Assembly: GCA_963169675.1 (NCBI GenBank)
Contig: CAUJFJ010000228.1
Location: forward strand, 1 to 43,681
DNA: 43,681 bases
Direction: 5' to 3'
Source: Bacteroidota bacterium
Lineage (GTDB): Bacteria > Bacteroidota > Bacteroidia > AKYH767-A > OLB10
Shown: positions 33,921 to 42,705 of the stretch, piece by piece
Layout: each line of letters begins with the position of its first letter
Position numbering within the stretch: position 1 is the stretch's first letter
The notes under the pieces: model-generated
What the model saw: the letters and a program-made list of their open reading frames with translations, nothing else
Told to the model about the DNA's origin: nothing
Databases searched by the model: none
Program-made: the position numbers and the translations under genes

Positions 33921-34340
33921 ATGACAACTCAGAATTCACGCCCAATCAGGGTATTAGTTGCAAAAGTAGGTCTCGATGGACATGATCGGGGTGCCAGAGT
34001 AATTGCCGCTTTTTTGCGGGATGCAGGCATGGAAGTGATTTATACCGGTCTGCGCCAAACACCTGAAATGGTTGTAAATGCTGCCATTCAGGAAGATGTG
34101 GATGTGATTGGTGTAAGTATTTTGTCGGGGGCACACATGACTGTTTTCCCGAAAATCATGAATCTGCTGAAAGAAAAGGGGGTTAATGATGTCTTGCTAA
34201 CCGGAGGCGGAATTATTCCCGACGAGGACATGAAAAAACTGGGAGAAATTGGTGTTGGCAGATTATTCCCTCCGGGCACCGATACCTCTGAAATTGTAAC
34301 TTATATAACTAATTGGGTCGCTGCAAACCGATCTTACTAA
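33921..34340 (+). CDS. Free-standing cobalamin-binding domain, methylmalonyl-CoA mutase C-terminal type
   Basis: 139 residues: only the B12-binding Rossmann domain of a methylmalonyl-CoA mutase. The base-off/His-on motif D-x-H-x2-G is Asp19, His21 and Gly24 in [12 protein letters not shown]. Further family motifs are [13 protein letters not shown] and [13 protein letters not shown], then [10 protein letters not shown]. Stand-alone forms act as the small subunit of split acyl-CoA mutases, with a separate catalytic large subunit that is not in this window. It is followed by an enoyl-CoA hydratase gene after 8 bases, suggesting acyl-CoA metabolism. An alternative is a B12-dependent sensor role. 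Confidence 0.9.
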   Translation: MTTQNSRPIRVLVAKVGLDGHDRGARVIAAFLRDAGMEVIYTGLRQTPEMVVNAAIQEDVDVIGVSILSGAHMTVFPKIMNLLKEKGVNDVLLTGGGIIPDEDMKKLGEIGVGRLFPPGTDTSEIVTYITNWVAANRSY

Positions 34341-34348
34341 ACATACCT

Positions 34349-35128
34349 ATGGCATTCGAAAATCTATTAACCACCAATGAAGATGGCGTATTTACCATCA
34401 CCATTAACCGCCCTGATAAATTAAATGCACTCAACAAAAATACCATTGCTGAAATAGGTGTTGCTGTTGCTCAGGCTGTGGCCGATGGTTCTGTTCGGGT
34501 AATTATTCTTACCGGTTCGGGAGCTAAGGCTTTTGTTGCCGGAGCAGATATTTCGGAGTTTAGCAGTTTCAGCGAAGCAGAAGGAATGGCACTTGCACAA
34601 CATGGCCATGATGTTTTTAATAGCATTGAAAGAAGTCCAAAGCCTGTGATTGCAGCCATCAACGGATTTGCCTTAGGTGGTGGTTGTGAACTGGCAATGG
34701 CTTGTCACCTGCGAGTTGCTGCTACGAATGCAAAATTTGGTCAGCCGGAAGTGAAGCTGGGATTGATTCCCGGATATGGCGGAACACAACGTTTACCGAT
34801 GTTGATTGGTCGTACCAAAGCATTGGAATTGCTGATGACTGCCGATATGATTGCCGCACCGGAAGCACTTGCGCTGGGATTAGTGAACTATGTTACCGAA
34901 CCCGATCAGCTGTTGCCGAAGTGTCATGAAATTGCAGGAAAAATAAAAAATCAGGCACCGCTTGCTATTGCCGGAATTATACGAAGTGTAAATGCGTACT
35001 ATGGTGATGAAGCAAATAGTTTTGGTACGGAAGTGAAAGAATTCGGAAAGTGTTTTATCACGGAAGATTTCACTGAAGGTACCAATGCATTCCTTGAAAA
35101 ACGTCAGGCATCATTTAAAGGAAAATAA
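34349..35128 (+). CDS. Enoyl-CoA hydratase
   Basis: 259 residues from the ATG at 34349. Crotonase fold, cytosolic; hydrates trans-2-enoyl-CoA in fatty-acid or branched-chain amino-acid breakdown. The oxyanion-hole segments are AFVAGADISEF (about 61-71) and ALGGGCELAMAC. Both catalytic glutamates of true hydratases are present: Glu114 in GGGCELAM and Glu134 in GQPEVKLGLIPGYGGTQRL, which supports hydratase rather than isomerase or another crotonase activity. It sits between the B12-binding domain and an acylphosphatase with gaps of 8 and 1 bases, so they are very likely one transcript. Confidence 0.94.
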   Translation: MAFENLLTTNEDGVFTITINRPDKLNALNKNTIAEIGVAVAQAVADGSVRVIILTGSGAKAFVAGADISEFSSFSEAEGMALAQHGHDVFNSIERSPKPVIAAINGFALGGGCELAMACHLRVAATNAKFGQPEVKLGLIPGYGGTQRLPMLIGRTKALELLMTADMIAAPEALALGLVNYVTEPDQLLPKCHEIAGKIKNQAPLAIAGIIRSVNAYYGDEANSFGTEVKEFGKCFITEDFTEGTNAFLEKRQASFKGK

Positions 35129-35129
35129 A

Positions 35130-35399
35130 TTGCGATCTGTACGGATCATAGTGACAGGCAAAGTGCAGGGTGTATTTTTCAGAAAATATACGCTGATGAA
35201 AGCAAATGAAACTGGTGTACAGGGGTTCGTGAAAAATTTGCCTGATGGAAATGTGCACATTGAAATATCCGGAAATGAAAATGCAGTGAATGATTTCATC
35301 GCATGGTGTTATACCGGTTCACCAAATGCGGTAGTTGAAAAAGTTGAAGTTCTTGAAATGGAACCCGTAATATTCAGGAATTTTGAAATTCACTACTGA
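35130..35399 (+). CDS. Acylphosphatase
   Basis: 89 residues from a TTG at 35130, one base after the hydratase stop. An in-frame ATG at 35085 lies inside the hydratase gene and would add 15 residues without family match; the TTG start gives the standard length of about 90. Hydrolyses acyl-phosphates such as acetyl or 1,3-bisphosphoglycerate carboxyl-phosphates in the cytosol. The catalytic arginine is Arg18 in KVQGVFFRKYT and the catalytic asparagine is Asn36 in GFVKNLPDGNV, both in their signature positions. Physiological substrate in bacteria is uncertain. Translation is probably coupled to the upstream gene. Confidence 0.92.
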   Translation: MRSVRIIVTGKVQGVFFRKYTLMKANETGVQGFVKNLPDGNVHIEISGNENAVNDFIAWCYTGSPNAVVEKVEVLEMEPVIFRNFEIHY

Positions 35400-35437
35400 T
35401 TGCAATAGAATGATTCAATTAAACCCCGCTATTTAAA

Positions 35438-36925
35438 TTGGGTACACTCCGGAAACTTGCAGGTCAGTCGGCTATTTATGGGCTGAGTAGTATTGTTGGC
35501 AGATTTCTGAATTATCTGTTGGTGCCTTTGCACACCAATATTTTTAAACAGCCCGGTGAGTACGGAGTGGTGACCGAATTGTATGCCTACATTTCTTTTC
35601 TGATGATCATCTATACCTATGGTATGGAAACATCTTTTTTCCATTTTTCAGAAAAAGAAAAAGCCGACAAGAATAAAGTCTTCAGCACCGGTATGATTAC
35701 ATTGCTTGCTACCACACTTTTATTTTCGGGCCTCATTATTTTTTCTTCCGAAACCATTGCAGGTTGGCTCGATTATAAAAAGCATCCTGAATATATTACC
35801 TGGATGGCCTTGATCATTGGGTTCGATACGCTGACGGCATTGCCCTTTGCGCGACTCCGACAGCAATCGAAAGCACGCCGGTTTGCCGTTCTTAAGCTGG
35901 TGAATATTATGGTGAACATAGGCTTCAACATGTTTTTCTATATCATACTTCCGGTATGGAATAAAGCCGATGCGGGAACACTTCACAGCATCGCGAAAGC
36001 CATTTACAATCCTGCCATTGGTGTGGGTTATGTATTTATTTCCAATTTGCTGGCAAGTGCCATCACCCTGTTGCTGATGATTCCTGAAATGCGATTCAGC
36101 AGATCCGATTTCGATAAACAGCTGCTGGGTAAAATTGTGCTCTATTCGTTTCCGCTGTTGATTGCCGGCCTTGCCGGGATGATTAATGAAACACTCGACC
36201 GCATAATGGTGAAGTTTTTATCTCCCGAACCGGGTTCCGCCATGAAGCAACTTGGAATTTATGGTGCCTGTTACAAACTGTCGATTTTAATGACGCTGTT
36301 TATTCAGGCATTCCGATATGCCGCCGAACCATTTTTCTTTTCGCAATTTAAGAAAGAAGATGCACGAAAAGTTTATGCCATGGTGATGAAGTACTTCGTA
36401 ATTACCTGCGCCATTATTTTTCTGGCAATCATGATGTATCTCGATATCATCAAATATTTCATTGGTAAAACGTATTGGTCGGGATTAAAAGTGGTGCATG
36501 TTTTGCTGATTGCAAACATGTGTCTCGGTATTTTCTTTAACCTAAGTATGTGGTACAAATTAACGGGACAAACCCGCTATGGCGCTTACTTCGCTGTCTT
36601 CGGAGCTGTTATCACCATTGCTGCAAATATGATTCTGATTCCTAAAATGGGGTACATGGGTGCTGCATGGGCAACACTTATTTGTTATGCAAGTATGATG
36701 ATTGCATCTTATGTTACGGGACAAAAAAATTATCCGGTGCCATACGAAACCAAACGCATTCTCATTTATGTGCTCTTTGCTATCGGTCTCTTTTTCGTGA
36801 GCAAAGGCATTGCCTCCATGCTGGAACCTGCTGCTGTTTTACAACTCATCATCAATACGATTTTACTCGGTACTTATATGTTCGTTTTGTCACGCTACGA
36901 ACGACCACCGGTAGAACTCAAATAA
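35438..36925 (+). CDS. Polysaccharide (Wzx-like) flippase
   Basis: 495 residues from a TTG at 35438; no in-frame ATG lies between it and the acylphosphatase stop region. Twelve to fourteen hydrophobic helices cover the whole length. The N-terminus (LRKLAGQSAIYGLSSIVGRFLNYLLVPLHTNIF) is typical of the polysaccharide-biosynthesis/MATE-like exporters that move lipid-linked oligosaccharides across the inner membrane. A central GLAGMINETLDRIMVKFL segment is the second conserved block of the family. It begins 38 bases after the acylphosphatase stop and ends 9 bases before dut. UppP elsewhere in this window recycles the lipid carrier such flippases use. Confidence 0.92.
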   Translation: MGTLRKLAGQSAIYGLSSIVGRFLNYLLVPLHTNIFKQPGEYGVVTELYAYISFLMIIYTYGMETSFFHFSEKEKADKNKVFSTGMITLLATTLLFSGLIIFSSETIAGWLDYKKHPEYITWMALIIGFDTLTALPFARLRQQSKARRFAVLKLVNIMVNIGFNMFFYIILPVWNKADAGTLHSIAKAIYNPAIGVGYVFISNLLASAITLLLMIPEMRFSRSDFDKQLLGKIVLYSFPLLIAGLAGMINETLDRIMVKFLSPEPGSAMKQLGIYGACYKLSILMTLFIQAFRYAAEPFFFSQFKKEDARKVYAMVMKYFVITCAIIFLAIMMYLDIIKYFIGKTYWSGLKVVHVLLIANMCLGIFFNLSMWYKLTGQTRYGAYFAVFGAVITIAANMILIPKMGYMGAAWATLICYASMMIASYVTGQKNYPVPYETKRILIYVLFAIGLFFVSKGIASMLEPAAVLQLIINTILLGTYMFVLSRYERPPVELK

Positions 36926-36934
36926 AATTATATC

Positions 36935-37369
36935 ATGAAAGTTAAAATCATCAATCAATCACATCACCCGTTACCAGCTTATGAAACTTTGCTTTCGGCA
37001 GGAATGGATTTACGTGCTAATCTCGATGCAAGTATTGAATTAAAACCTTTGCAACGCATGCTGGTTCCAACGGGATTGTTCATTGAACTTCCTGCAGGAT
37101 ATGAAGCACAAATTCGTCCCCGCAGCGGACTAGCTTTCAAGCATGGTTTAACAGTGCTGAATTCACCCGGAACTATTGATGCCGATTACCGCGGAGAGCT
37201 AAAAGTGTTGTTGGTGAACCTTTCGGATACCCCGTTTATGATCACCGATGGCGAGCGAATTGCCCAGATGATTGTGGCTCCACACAGCAGGGTGGAATGG
37301 GAACAGGCTGAGGCTTTGAACAGCACCGAACGGGGAGCTGGTGGTTTCGGACATACTGGAACCAAGTAA
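36935..37369 (+). CDS. dut: dUTP diphosphatase
   Basis: Hydrolyses dUTP to dUMP and pyrophosphate, keeping uracil out of DNA and feeding dTMP synthesis. 144 residues, the trimeric dUTPase length. All five motifs are present: SAGMDLRA (21-28), RPRSGLA (61-67), [11 protein letters not shown] with catalytic Asp82 (79-89), GERIAQMIV (106-114) and [10 protein letters not shown] (133-142), the last with His where many have Ser. It lies between a flippase and a nucleotidyltransferase, an order I recall as common in the phylum, so it is likely transcribed with the flippase. Confidence 0.96.
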   Translation: MKVKIINQSHHPLPAYETLLSAGMDLRANLDASIELKPLQRMLVPTGLFIELPAGYEAQIRPRSGLAFKHGLTVLNSPGTIDADYRGELKVLLVNLSDTPFMITDGERIAQMIVAPHSRVEWEQAEALNSTERGAGGFGHTGTK

Positions 37370-37450
37370 ATAACTGAATATCAAACAAATAAAATTCCAA
37401 CAGACCGTATTTTAGGCGGTTCGGAAGGTAAATAATAACGCAGGGTTTTG

Positions 37451-37458
37451 TACTTTTG
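37451..37458 (+). promoter_or_regulatory. -7 box (TACTTTTG) of the nucleotidyltransferase cluster
   Basis: Exact match to TAnnTTTG, 40 bases before the ATG at 37499. It probably drives the nucleotidyltransferase, TPR, DUF4292 and EnvC-like genes, which touch or overlap. Confidence 0.6.
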
Positions 37459-37498
37459 CGCTTCGAATCAAACGATTACACTTTAAATTCAAAGTTTT

Positions 37499-38506
37499 AT
37501 GAAAATTATTGTTCCAATGGCAGGTATGGGGAAAAGAATGCGTCCACATACGTTAACAATTCCAAAACCATTAATTCCGGTTGCAGGCAAACCAATTGTG
37601 CAGCATCTGGTTGAAGATATTACCAAGGTATGTCATGAAAAAGTAGATGAAATTGCTTTTGTCATAGGGAATTTTGGTAAGGAAGTGGAACAAAATTTAA
37701 TTCGTATTGCTGAAGAGCAAGGTGCTAAAGGAAGTATTTACTATCAGGATGAACCACTGGGAACAGCGCATGCTATTTTATGTGCTGCACCTGCATTAAC
37801 AGGAAAAGTGGTTATTGCTTTCGCAGATACTTTATTCAAAACGGATATGATTGCCGACACAGAAAATACCGATGGTTATATCTGGGTTTCAAAAATTGAT
37901 GATCCACGTATGTTTGGTGTGGTGAAGCTGGATGGAACGGGTGTGATTACCGATTTTGTGGAAAAACCACAAACTTTCGTCTCTGATCTGGCTATTATTG
38001 GTATTTATTACATTAAAGATGGTGATAATCTGAAGGCTGAACTGCAATATTTGATCGATAACGATATCCGCGACAAGGGTGAGTATCAGTTAACCAATGC
38101 TTTGGAAAATATGAAGCAGAAGGGCAAGAAATTGCGTGCTGCCACCGTTGAAGAATGGCTCGATTGCGGAAATAAAGACGCAACCGTATTTACCAACAAC
38201 CGAATGCTTGAAATTAAAAAAGGTGCTGCTGCAAATCTGGCGACTCCATCCGACATAAAAAATTCTGTAATCATTCAGCCTTGCTTTATTGGTGAAGGTG
38301 TGAAGATTGAAAATTCTGTTGTCGGGCCACATGTATCAGTCGGAAAGAACACATCCATTCGGGGATCTATCATTAAAAATTCTATCATTCAAACCAATTC
38401 GGTGATCAATTCCGGATGCATCGATAATTCCATGATTGGAAATTTTGTAAATCTCACCGGTGAGGTTCGCGAATACAGCATGGGAGATTATACCACTGAA
38501 CAATAA
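37499..38506 (+). CDS. Sugar-1-phosphate nucleotidyltransferase
   Basis: 335 residues. N-terminal nucleotidyltransferase fold with the G-x-G-x-R loop MAGMGKRMRPHTLTIPKPLIPVAGKP (residues 7-32; loop PMAGMGKRM), later EPLGTAHAILCA, an aspartate in FADTLF and EKPQTFVSDLAIIGIYY. From about 250 a left-handed beta-helix follows with hexapeptide-like repeats (NSVIIQPCFIGEGVKIENSV, VGPHVSVGKN, SIRGSIIKNSII). It makes an NDP-sugar, but whether the nucleotide is UTP, dTTP or GTP and which sugar is used cannot be read from the sequence. The helix could serve acetyltransfer or only oligomerisation. The TPR gene starts at the base after its stop. Confidence 0.92.
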   Translation: MKIIVPMAGMGKRMRPHTLTIPKPLIPVAGKPIVQHLVEDITKVCHEKVDEIAFVIGNFGKEVEQNLIRIAEEQGAKGSIYYQDEPLGTAHAILCAAPALTGKVVIAFADTLFKTDMIADTENTDGYIWVSKIDDPRMFGVVKLDGTGVITDFVEKPQTFVSDLAIIGIYYIKDGDNLKAELQYLIDNDIRDKGEYQLTNALENMKQKGKKLRAATVEEWLDCGNKDATVFTNNRMLEIKKGAAANLATPSDIKNSVIIQPCFIGEGVKIENSVVGPHVSVGKNTSIRGSIIKNSIIQTNSVINSGCIDNSMIGNFVNLTGEVREYSMGDYTTEQ

Positions 38507-40288
38507 ATGACAAATTATTCCCGGTTTTTAAGAGTTTCGTTTTTGCCGTTTGCATCATTGCTATTGGTGTTTGCAATTAGTTCGTGCAAGCCATCTGAAA
38601 AAGCAACGCAATCAGCAAAAGCACCTGCAACTACATCCCCGAAAGGGAAAAAGCAGTTGACCGAAGAAGAACTGATTAACCTCAAATTCTTATTCGTAAA
38701 TGCAACCAAAGAACGTGCTTTGGGAAATGATGATAAGGCTGCGGAATTATTTGCACAGTGTATTCGAATTGATGGCGGCAATCATGCTTCCATGTATGAA
38801 CTGGCTCGTATTTATGCTGAAAAAAGAAAGCTTACCGATGCCTTGTTTTTTGCCCGTAGTGCTAGACAGTTAGATCCGCAAAATGAATGGTACCGGATTT
38901 TCCTTGGTAACCTGTACATGTCTGCGAAAAAAGGTCCTGAAGCAGAATCAGAATTTTCATCTCTATACAAAGATCATCCCCGCAATCTCGATTATGCTTT
39001 TAAGTATGCATCGGCATTGTTGTTTAACGGAAAAATTCAGGAAGCGATAAAAGTTTATGATAAGGTTGAAGATGAAATTGGAATTTCTGCTGATCTGTCA
39101 GTAGAAAAAGAACGACTTTGGTTGCGCCTCGGAAAAGTGGATAAGGCTGCGGAGGAAATTGAAAAATTGATTGCAAGCGATCCTAAAAATATAAAACACT
39201 ATTCTTTGCTGGTGGAATTATATCAGGTGAATAACATGCCTGAAAAAGCCTATGAGTCTATTCAACGCATGCAAGGTATAGATGCAGGTTCTCCGTATGT
39301 GATGCTTGCTCTTGCAGAATATTATCGCAGCACAAATCAAAAAGAAAAATCTTTTGAGCAATTAAAACTTGCTTTTGGAAATAAAGACCTGGAAACAGAT
39401 CTGAAATTAAAAATTATTACTTCCTACATGCCGCTCGTAGAAAGCAGTCCGGAAATGATGGATCAGGCTACTACGCTTTCGCAGATATTTGCTGAGACAA
39501 ATCCTGAGGATGCAATGGCTTTAGCTATTTATGCTGATTTTCTCACCATGAATCAGAAGTATGAAGAAGCTGCGAAAAAATATGAAGCATCGTTGCTCAT
39601 CAACAACAAAACGTTTATTGTTTGGCAGCAATTATTGATTTGTCAGTCGCAGTTAAGCGATTTTCCTGCCATGCTGCGTACTTCCACCGAAGCATTAACT
39701 TTATTCCCCGATCAGTCGATTGTTTATTTGTTCAATGGTATTTCCTTATCGCAATCCGACCGACATGAAGAAGCGGTATCTATTTTAAATGCCGGAAGCA
39801 AACTGGTTGTCGATAACGATTTTCAATTGATTCAATTTTATAGCAACCTTGCTGATAATTACAACACCCTCAAAAAATATGAGGAGTCGGATGCAAATTT
39901 TGATAAGGCCTTGAAATTAGATCCTCGCGATCCTTTGATTCTGAATAATTACGCATATTATCTTTCTGTGCGGAAAGTAAATCTTGAAAAAGCTGAAAGC
40001 ATGTCGAAGCTTTCCAATGAAATTCGTCCCGATCAGGCTTCTTATGAAGATACCTATGGGTGGATACTTTTTGAGATGGGAAAATACAACGATGCTTTGA
40101 TCTGGCTGCAGAAAGCACTCGATCATGGCGGTTCTGCAAACGGCACCATCCTGGAACATATGGGTGATGTGCTCTTTAAATTAAACAGAAATACCGAAGC
40201 ACTCGATTACTGGAAACGTGCTAAGGAAGCAGGCGATACAAGCGATAAGATAGATCAGAAAATAAAGGACCAGAAATTCTATGAGTAA
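38507..40288 (+). CDS. Tetratricopeptide-repeat lipoprotein
   Basis: 593 residues. N-terminal lipoprotein signal with the lipobox Cys at residue 27 (VFAISSC, then KPSEK). The rest is built of TPR-like helical pairs, for example AAELFAQCIRIDGGNHASMYELARIYAEK, ALFFARSARQLDPQNEWYRIFLGNLY, AEEIEKLIASDPKN and ESDANFDKALKLDPRDPLILNNYAYYLS, over almost the entire length. Such proteins bind partners and often act in outer-membrane assembly. No enzymatic domain is seen. It begins directly after the preceding stop (TAAATG) and overlaps the DUF4292 gene by 8 bases, so the three are translationally linked. Confidence 0.93.
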   Translation: MTNYSRFLRVSFLPFASLLLVFAISSCKPSEKATQSAKAPATTSPKGKKQLTEEELINLKFLFVNATKERALGNDDKAAELFAQCIRIDGGNHASMYELARIYAEKRKLTDALFFARSARQLDPQNEWYRIFLGNLYMSAKKGPEAESEFSSLYKDHPRNLDYAFKYASALLFNGKIQEAIKVYDKVEDEIGISADLSVEKERLWLRLGKVDKAAEEIEKLIASDPKNIKHYSLLVELYQVNNMPEKAYESIQRMQGIDAGSPYVMLALAEYYRSTNQKEKSFEQLKLAFGNKDLETDLKLKIITSYMPLVESSPEMMDQATTLSQIFAETNPEDAMALAIYADFLTMNQKYEEAAKKYEASLLINNKTFIVWQQLLICQSQLSDFPAMLRTSTEALTLFPDQSIVYLFNGISLSQSDRHEEAVSILNAGSKLVVDNDFQLIQFYSNLADNYNTLKKYEESDANFDKALKLDPRDPLILNNYAYYLSVRKVNLEKAESMSKLSNEIRPDQASYEDTYGWILFEMGKYNDALIWLQKALDHGGSANGTILEHMGDVLFKLNRNTEALDYWKRAKEAGDTSDKIDQKIKDQKFYE

Positions 40289-41126
40289 TTGTTACGGCAG
40301 GATTCCGGTAATTTTATTTGTAGTTGTTATTGCTATTATGACGGGTTTGTCATCGTGCAAAACGCGACACAAAGCGCAGGTGCCTGTTGTTAAGGATGAA
40401 AAAAATCCGGATGATAAATCGGCTCCCGATCTGCAGCAATTGATTTATGACAATTCTTTTAAAGTAAATTCGTTTTCTGCTAAAGCATCTGTAAAAACAA
40501 ATATTGGTGATCAGTCGAATTCTTTTAATATAAACCTGCGTGTTAAAACCGACAGCGTAATCTGGATTTCAGTGAGTCCCTTGCTGGGAATTGAAGTTGC
40601 CAGAGTGATGATCACCAGAGATTCGGTTAAGTTCATGGATCGCCTCAATAACAAATATTCAAATTCCGATTTTCGTTTTTTCAATGATCTGTTGAATGTA
40701 AATATTGATTTCGAAATCATACAAGGAATACTCACCGGAAATTTATTCTCGTACAAGAAAAATAAGTTTAATTCTGTTTATATCGAAGATAAGTATTACA
40801 TCCTGAGTACACTCAGCAAACGAAAGCTGAAACGTTCTCTCGAAGATATAGATCCCAACAAACCAATTGTACAGGATATGTGGGTGAGTTATCAGAATTA
40901 TCGGATCACCAGGTTAAGTGTAGAAGATCAGCGCTTGCAAAAATCTTTATTAACCGATTATTCCGACCATCGCCAAACGGAAGGCGGACTCTTTCCTTTT
41001 TTTTCAAAGACAGTTGTGAAAGCTGAAAAACAAGTGAACATCGAAATTGAATATAATAAAGTTACGATTAACAGTGATCCCGAGTTCCCATTCAATATTC
41101 CATCAGGCTATGAGAAGATGCGGTAA
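40281..41126 (+). CDS. DUF4292 lipoprotein (LolB-like fold)
   Basis: 281 residues. Signal sequence with lipobox Cys26 (MTGLSSC). The mature region has the DUF4292 pattern of long amphipathic beta-strands: FSAKASVKTNIGDQSNSFNINLRVKTDSVIWISVSPLLGIEVARVMIT, then RDSVKFMDRLNNKY and a C-terminal IEIEYNKVTINSDPEFPFNIPSGYEKM. The fold is thought to resemble LolA/LolB and related lipid-binding outer-membrane proteins, so a role in lipoprotein or lipid handling is possible. It overlaps the TPR gene at its 5' end by 8 bases and the EnvC-like gene at its 3' end by 17 bases, a firm operon signal. Confidence 0.88.
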   Translation: MSNCYGRIPVILFVVVIAIMTGLSSCKTRHKAQVPVVKDEKNPDDKSAPDLQQLIYDNSFKVNSFSAKASVKTNIGDQSNSFNINLRVKTDSVIWISVSPLLGIEVARVMITRDSVKFMDRLNNKYSNSDFRFFNDLLNVNIDFEIIQGILTGNLFSYKKNKFNSVYIEDKYYILSTLSKRKLKRSLEDIDPNKPIVQDMWVSYQNYRITRLSVEDQRLQKSLLTDYSDHRQTEGGLFPFFSKTVVKAEKQVNIEIEYNKVTINSDPEFPFNIPSGYEKMR

Positions 41127-42339
41127 ATTTCTGTTGTTGTTGTGGCTGCTACTGCTCACCATTCCTGCCATTCCGCAAAGTAAAAAGGAGTTGGAGCGGA
41201 AGAAACAGCAGCTGCAAAGAGAAATTGATCAGACCAATAAGGAACTGAATGCAACTGCGAAGAGTAAGAAGTTAACTGCTTCCCAGGTAGATGCGCTTAA
41301 GAAAAAAATTAAACTTCGTCAGCAATTAATCGGCACTATCAATTCTGAGTTAGATGGATTGAGTAGTCAGATTACCACCACATCCGGTGAAATAACATCG
41401 CTGGAACATAAGATGGAACAACTGCGAAATGAATATGCCAACATGGTACGATTCGCGCAACGCAATCAGGGAAGCTACCAAAGGTTGATGTTTATTTTTG
41501 CTTCCGATGATTTTAATCAGGCATTCAAGCGACTTAAATATCTGCAACAGTACAGTGACAGTCGCAAACGACAAGCAGCTTTGATCGATAGCACACAATC
41601 GCAACTCAGTAATCGTAAATCGGAACTTGAGGCTAAGAAGAATGAAAAGACCAGCTTAAGAAATCAAGAGCTGCAACAAAAGCAGGAGCTTGAAAAAGAC
41701 AAGAAGGAGCAGGATAAAGTTCTTGCCAATTTGCAGGATCGGGAGAAGAAACTGAAGAAGCAACTAGCAGAAAAACAAAAAGCAAAACAACGTCTCGATC
41801 GTGCTATCGATAATTTGATTCGGAAAGAAATTGAAGCTGCCAAGAAAAAGGCAACTGCATCGGGAAAGAAAAATGTGACCAATGCGAATGTCTTTTCGCT
41901 GACTCCGGAATCGCAGAAGCTATCGAATAGTTTTGCCGGTAATAAAGGTAAGTTGCCATGGCCTGTTGAGAAAGGAAATATCAGTAGCAGCTTTGGTGAG
42001 CATCCACATCCTGAACTAAAAGGAATTGTGGTGAAGAATAATGGTATTGATATTCGTTCAACACCTAATTCACAGGCACGTTCGGTGTTCGACGGTGAAG
42101 TGAGTGGCGTTATTACCATTCCGGGATCTAACAGTGCTGTGATTATCAGGCACGGTGAATACCTGTCGGTTTATTCCAATCTCGAGTCGGTTTATGTGAA
42201 AAAGGGCGATAAAGTAACCACGCGACAAAAAATCGGGCAAGTTTATACCGATCAGGCAGAGGGCACTACCGAACTCCATCTGGAAATCTGGAAAGGGACC
42301 ACCAAACTCAATCCGGCCCCCTGGTTGGCAGGAAAATAG
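41110..42339 (+). CDS. EnvC-like murein hydrolase activator (degenerate LytM/M23 domain)
   Basis: 409 residues from the ATG at 41110; an upstream frame start at 41047 lies inside DUF4292 and before an obvious signal peptide (MRRCGKFLLLLWLLLLTIPAIPQ). After the signal come long coiled coils (about 25-125 and 150-260) with KKELERKKQQLQREIDQ, then the M23/LytM fold from about 290 (LPWPVEKGNISSSFGEHPHPELKG). The zinc-binding positions look changed: NNGIDIR in place of H-x-G-x-D, YSNLESV in place of YxHL, and TELHLEI in place of HLHFEI. In E. coli EnvC such loss marks a non-enzymatic activator of amidases, controlled by FtsEX. The end PWLAGK also resembles EnvC. FtsX is encoded at 11050-11925. Confidence 0.92.
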   Translation: MRRCGKFLLLLWLLLLTIPAIPQSKKELERKKQQLQREIDQTNKELNATAKSKKLTASQVDALKKKIKLRQQLIGTINSELDGLSSQITTTSGEITSLEHKMEQLRNEYANMVRFAQRNQGSYQRLMFIFASDDFNQAFKRLKYLQQYSDSRKRQAALIDSTQSQLSNRKSELEAKKNEKTSLRNQELQQKQELEKDKKEQDKVLANLQDREKKLKKQLAEKQKAKQRLDRAIDNLIRKEIEAAKKKATASGKKNVTNANVFSLTPESQKLSNSFAGNKGKLPWPVEKGNISSSFGEHPHPELKGIVVKNNGIDIRSTPNSQARSVFDGEVSGVITIPGSNSAVIIRHGEYLSVYSNLESVYVKKGDKVTTRQKIGQVYTDQAEGTTELHLEIWKGTTKLNPAPWLAGK

Positions 42340-42359
42340 CCAAATCCGAAAATATTTTG

Positions 42360-42367
42360 TATTTTTG
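42360..42367 (+). promoter_or_regulatory. -7 box (TATTTTTG) of tatA
   Basis: Exact match to TAnnTTTG, 23 bases before the ATG at 42391 and after the EnvC-like stop, so tatA has its own promoter. Confidence 0.55.
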
Positions 42368-42390
42368 CAGCACTAAATAAAGAATAAATC

Positions 42391-42591
42391 ATGTCTACGC
42401 TATTGATACTAGGGTTTCTGGGAGGCATCGGCGGTACCGAAATCATCCTGATTATTGTGGTTTTATTGCTGTTTTTTGGCGGGAAAAGAATCCCAGAACT
42501 GGCAAAAGGGCTGGGAAAAGGTATCCGTGAGTTCAAAGATGCTACTAGTGGCAAATCTGACGAACCAAAGGAATTGCCTAAAAAAGATTGA
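42391..42591 (+). CDS. tatA: Twin-arginine translocase subunit TatA/E
   Basis: 66 residues: one membrane helix (about 11-30, [14 protein letters not shown]), the hinge with [24 protein letters not shown] and a short charged tail. TatA oligomers form the pathway for folded proteins with RR signal peptides across the inner membrane. The polar Glu at the start of the helix and the FGxKRxPELAxxLGK motif are diagnostic. No tatC lies in the window. A strong terminator follows the stop by about 25 bases. Confidence 0.95.
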   Translation: MSTLLILGFLGGIGGTEIILIIVVLLLFFGGKRIPELAKGLGKGIREFKDATSGKSDEPKELPKKD

Positions 42592-42614
42592 CATTCAATA
42601 ACTTAAATAACTTT

Positions 42615-42649
42615 TAAGCTGTTTCTGAGCCGGAAACAGCTTTTTTTTT
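42615..42649 (+). terminator. Intrinsic terminator after tatA
   Basis: AGCTGTTTC (42617-42625) pairs with GAAACAGCT (42633-42641) around a 7-base loop, followed by nine T residues to 42649. The two flanking A residues can extend the stem into the T-tract. Confidence 0.92.
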
Positions 42650-42693
42650 GTCTGTCGTATTTTTATTCGATTTTAAACTTGAAAGCTTCTTAG

Positions 42694-42701
42694 TTACTTT
42701 G
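42694..42701 (+). promoter_or_regulatory. Weak -7 box (TTACTTTG) of the zinc-ribbon gene
   Basis: One mismatch to TAnnTTTG; it ends 4 bases before the ATG at 42706, which would make the transcript leaderless. Confidence 0.4.
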
Positions 42702-42705
42702 CACT

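Noticed and set aside
37418-37440. Terminator after dut (ACCG...CGGT)
   Set aside because: Only a 4-bp stem with no T-tract.
41664-42119. Minus-strand open frame of 151 codons inside the EnvC-like gene
   Set aside because: It is the complement of the lysine/glutamate-rich coiled coil, giving Ser/Phe/Cys-rich nonsense; the plus-strand gene has clear domain support.
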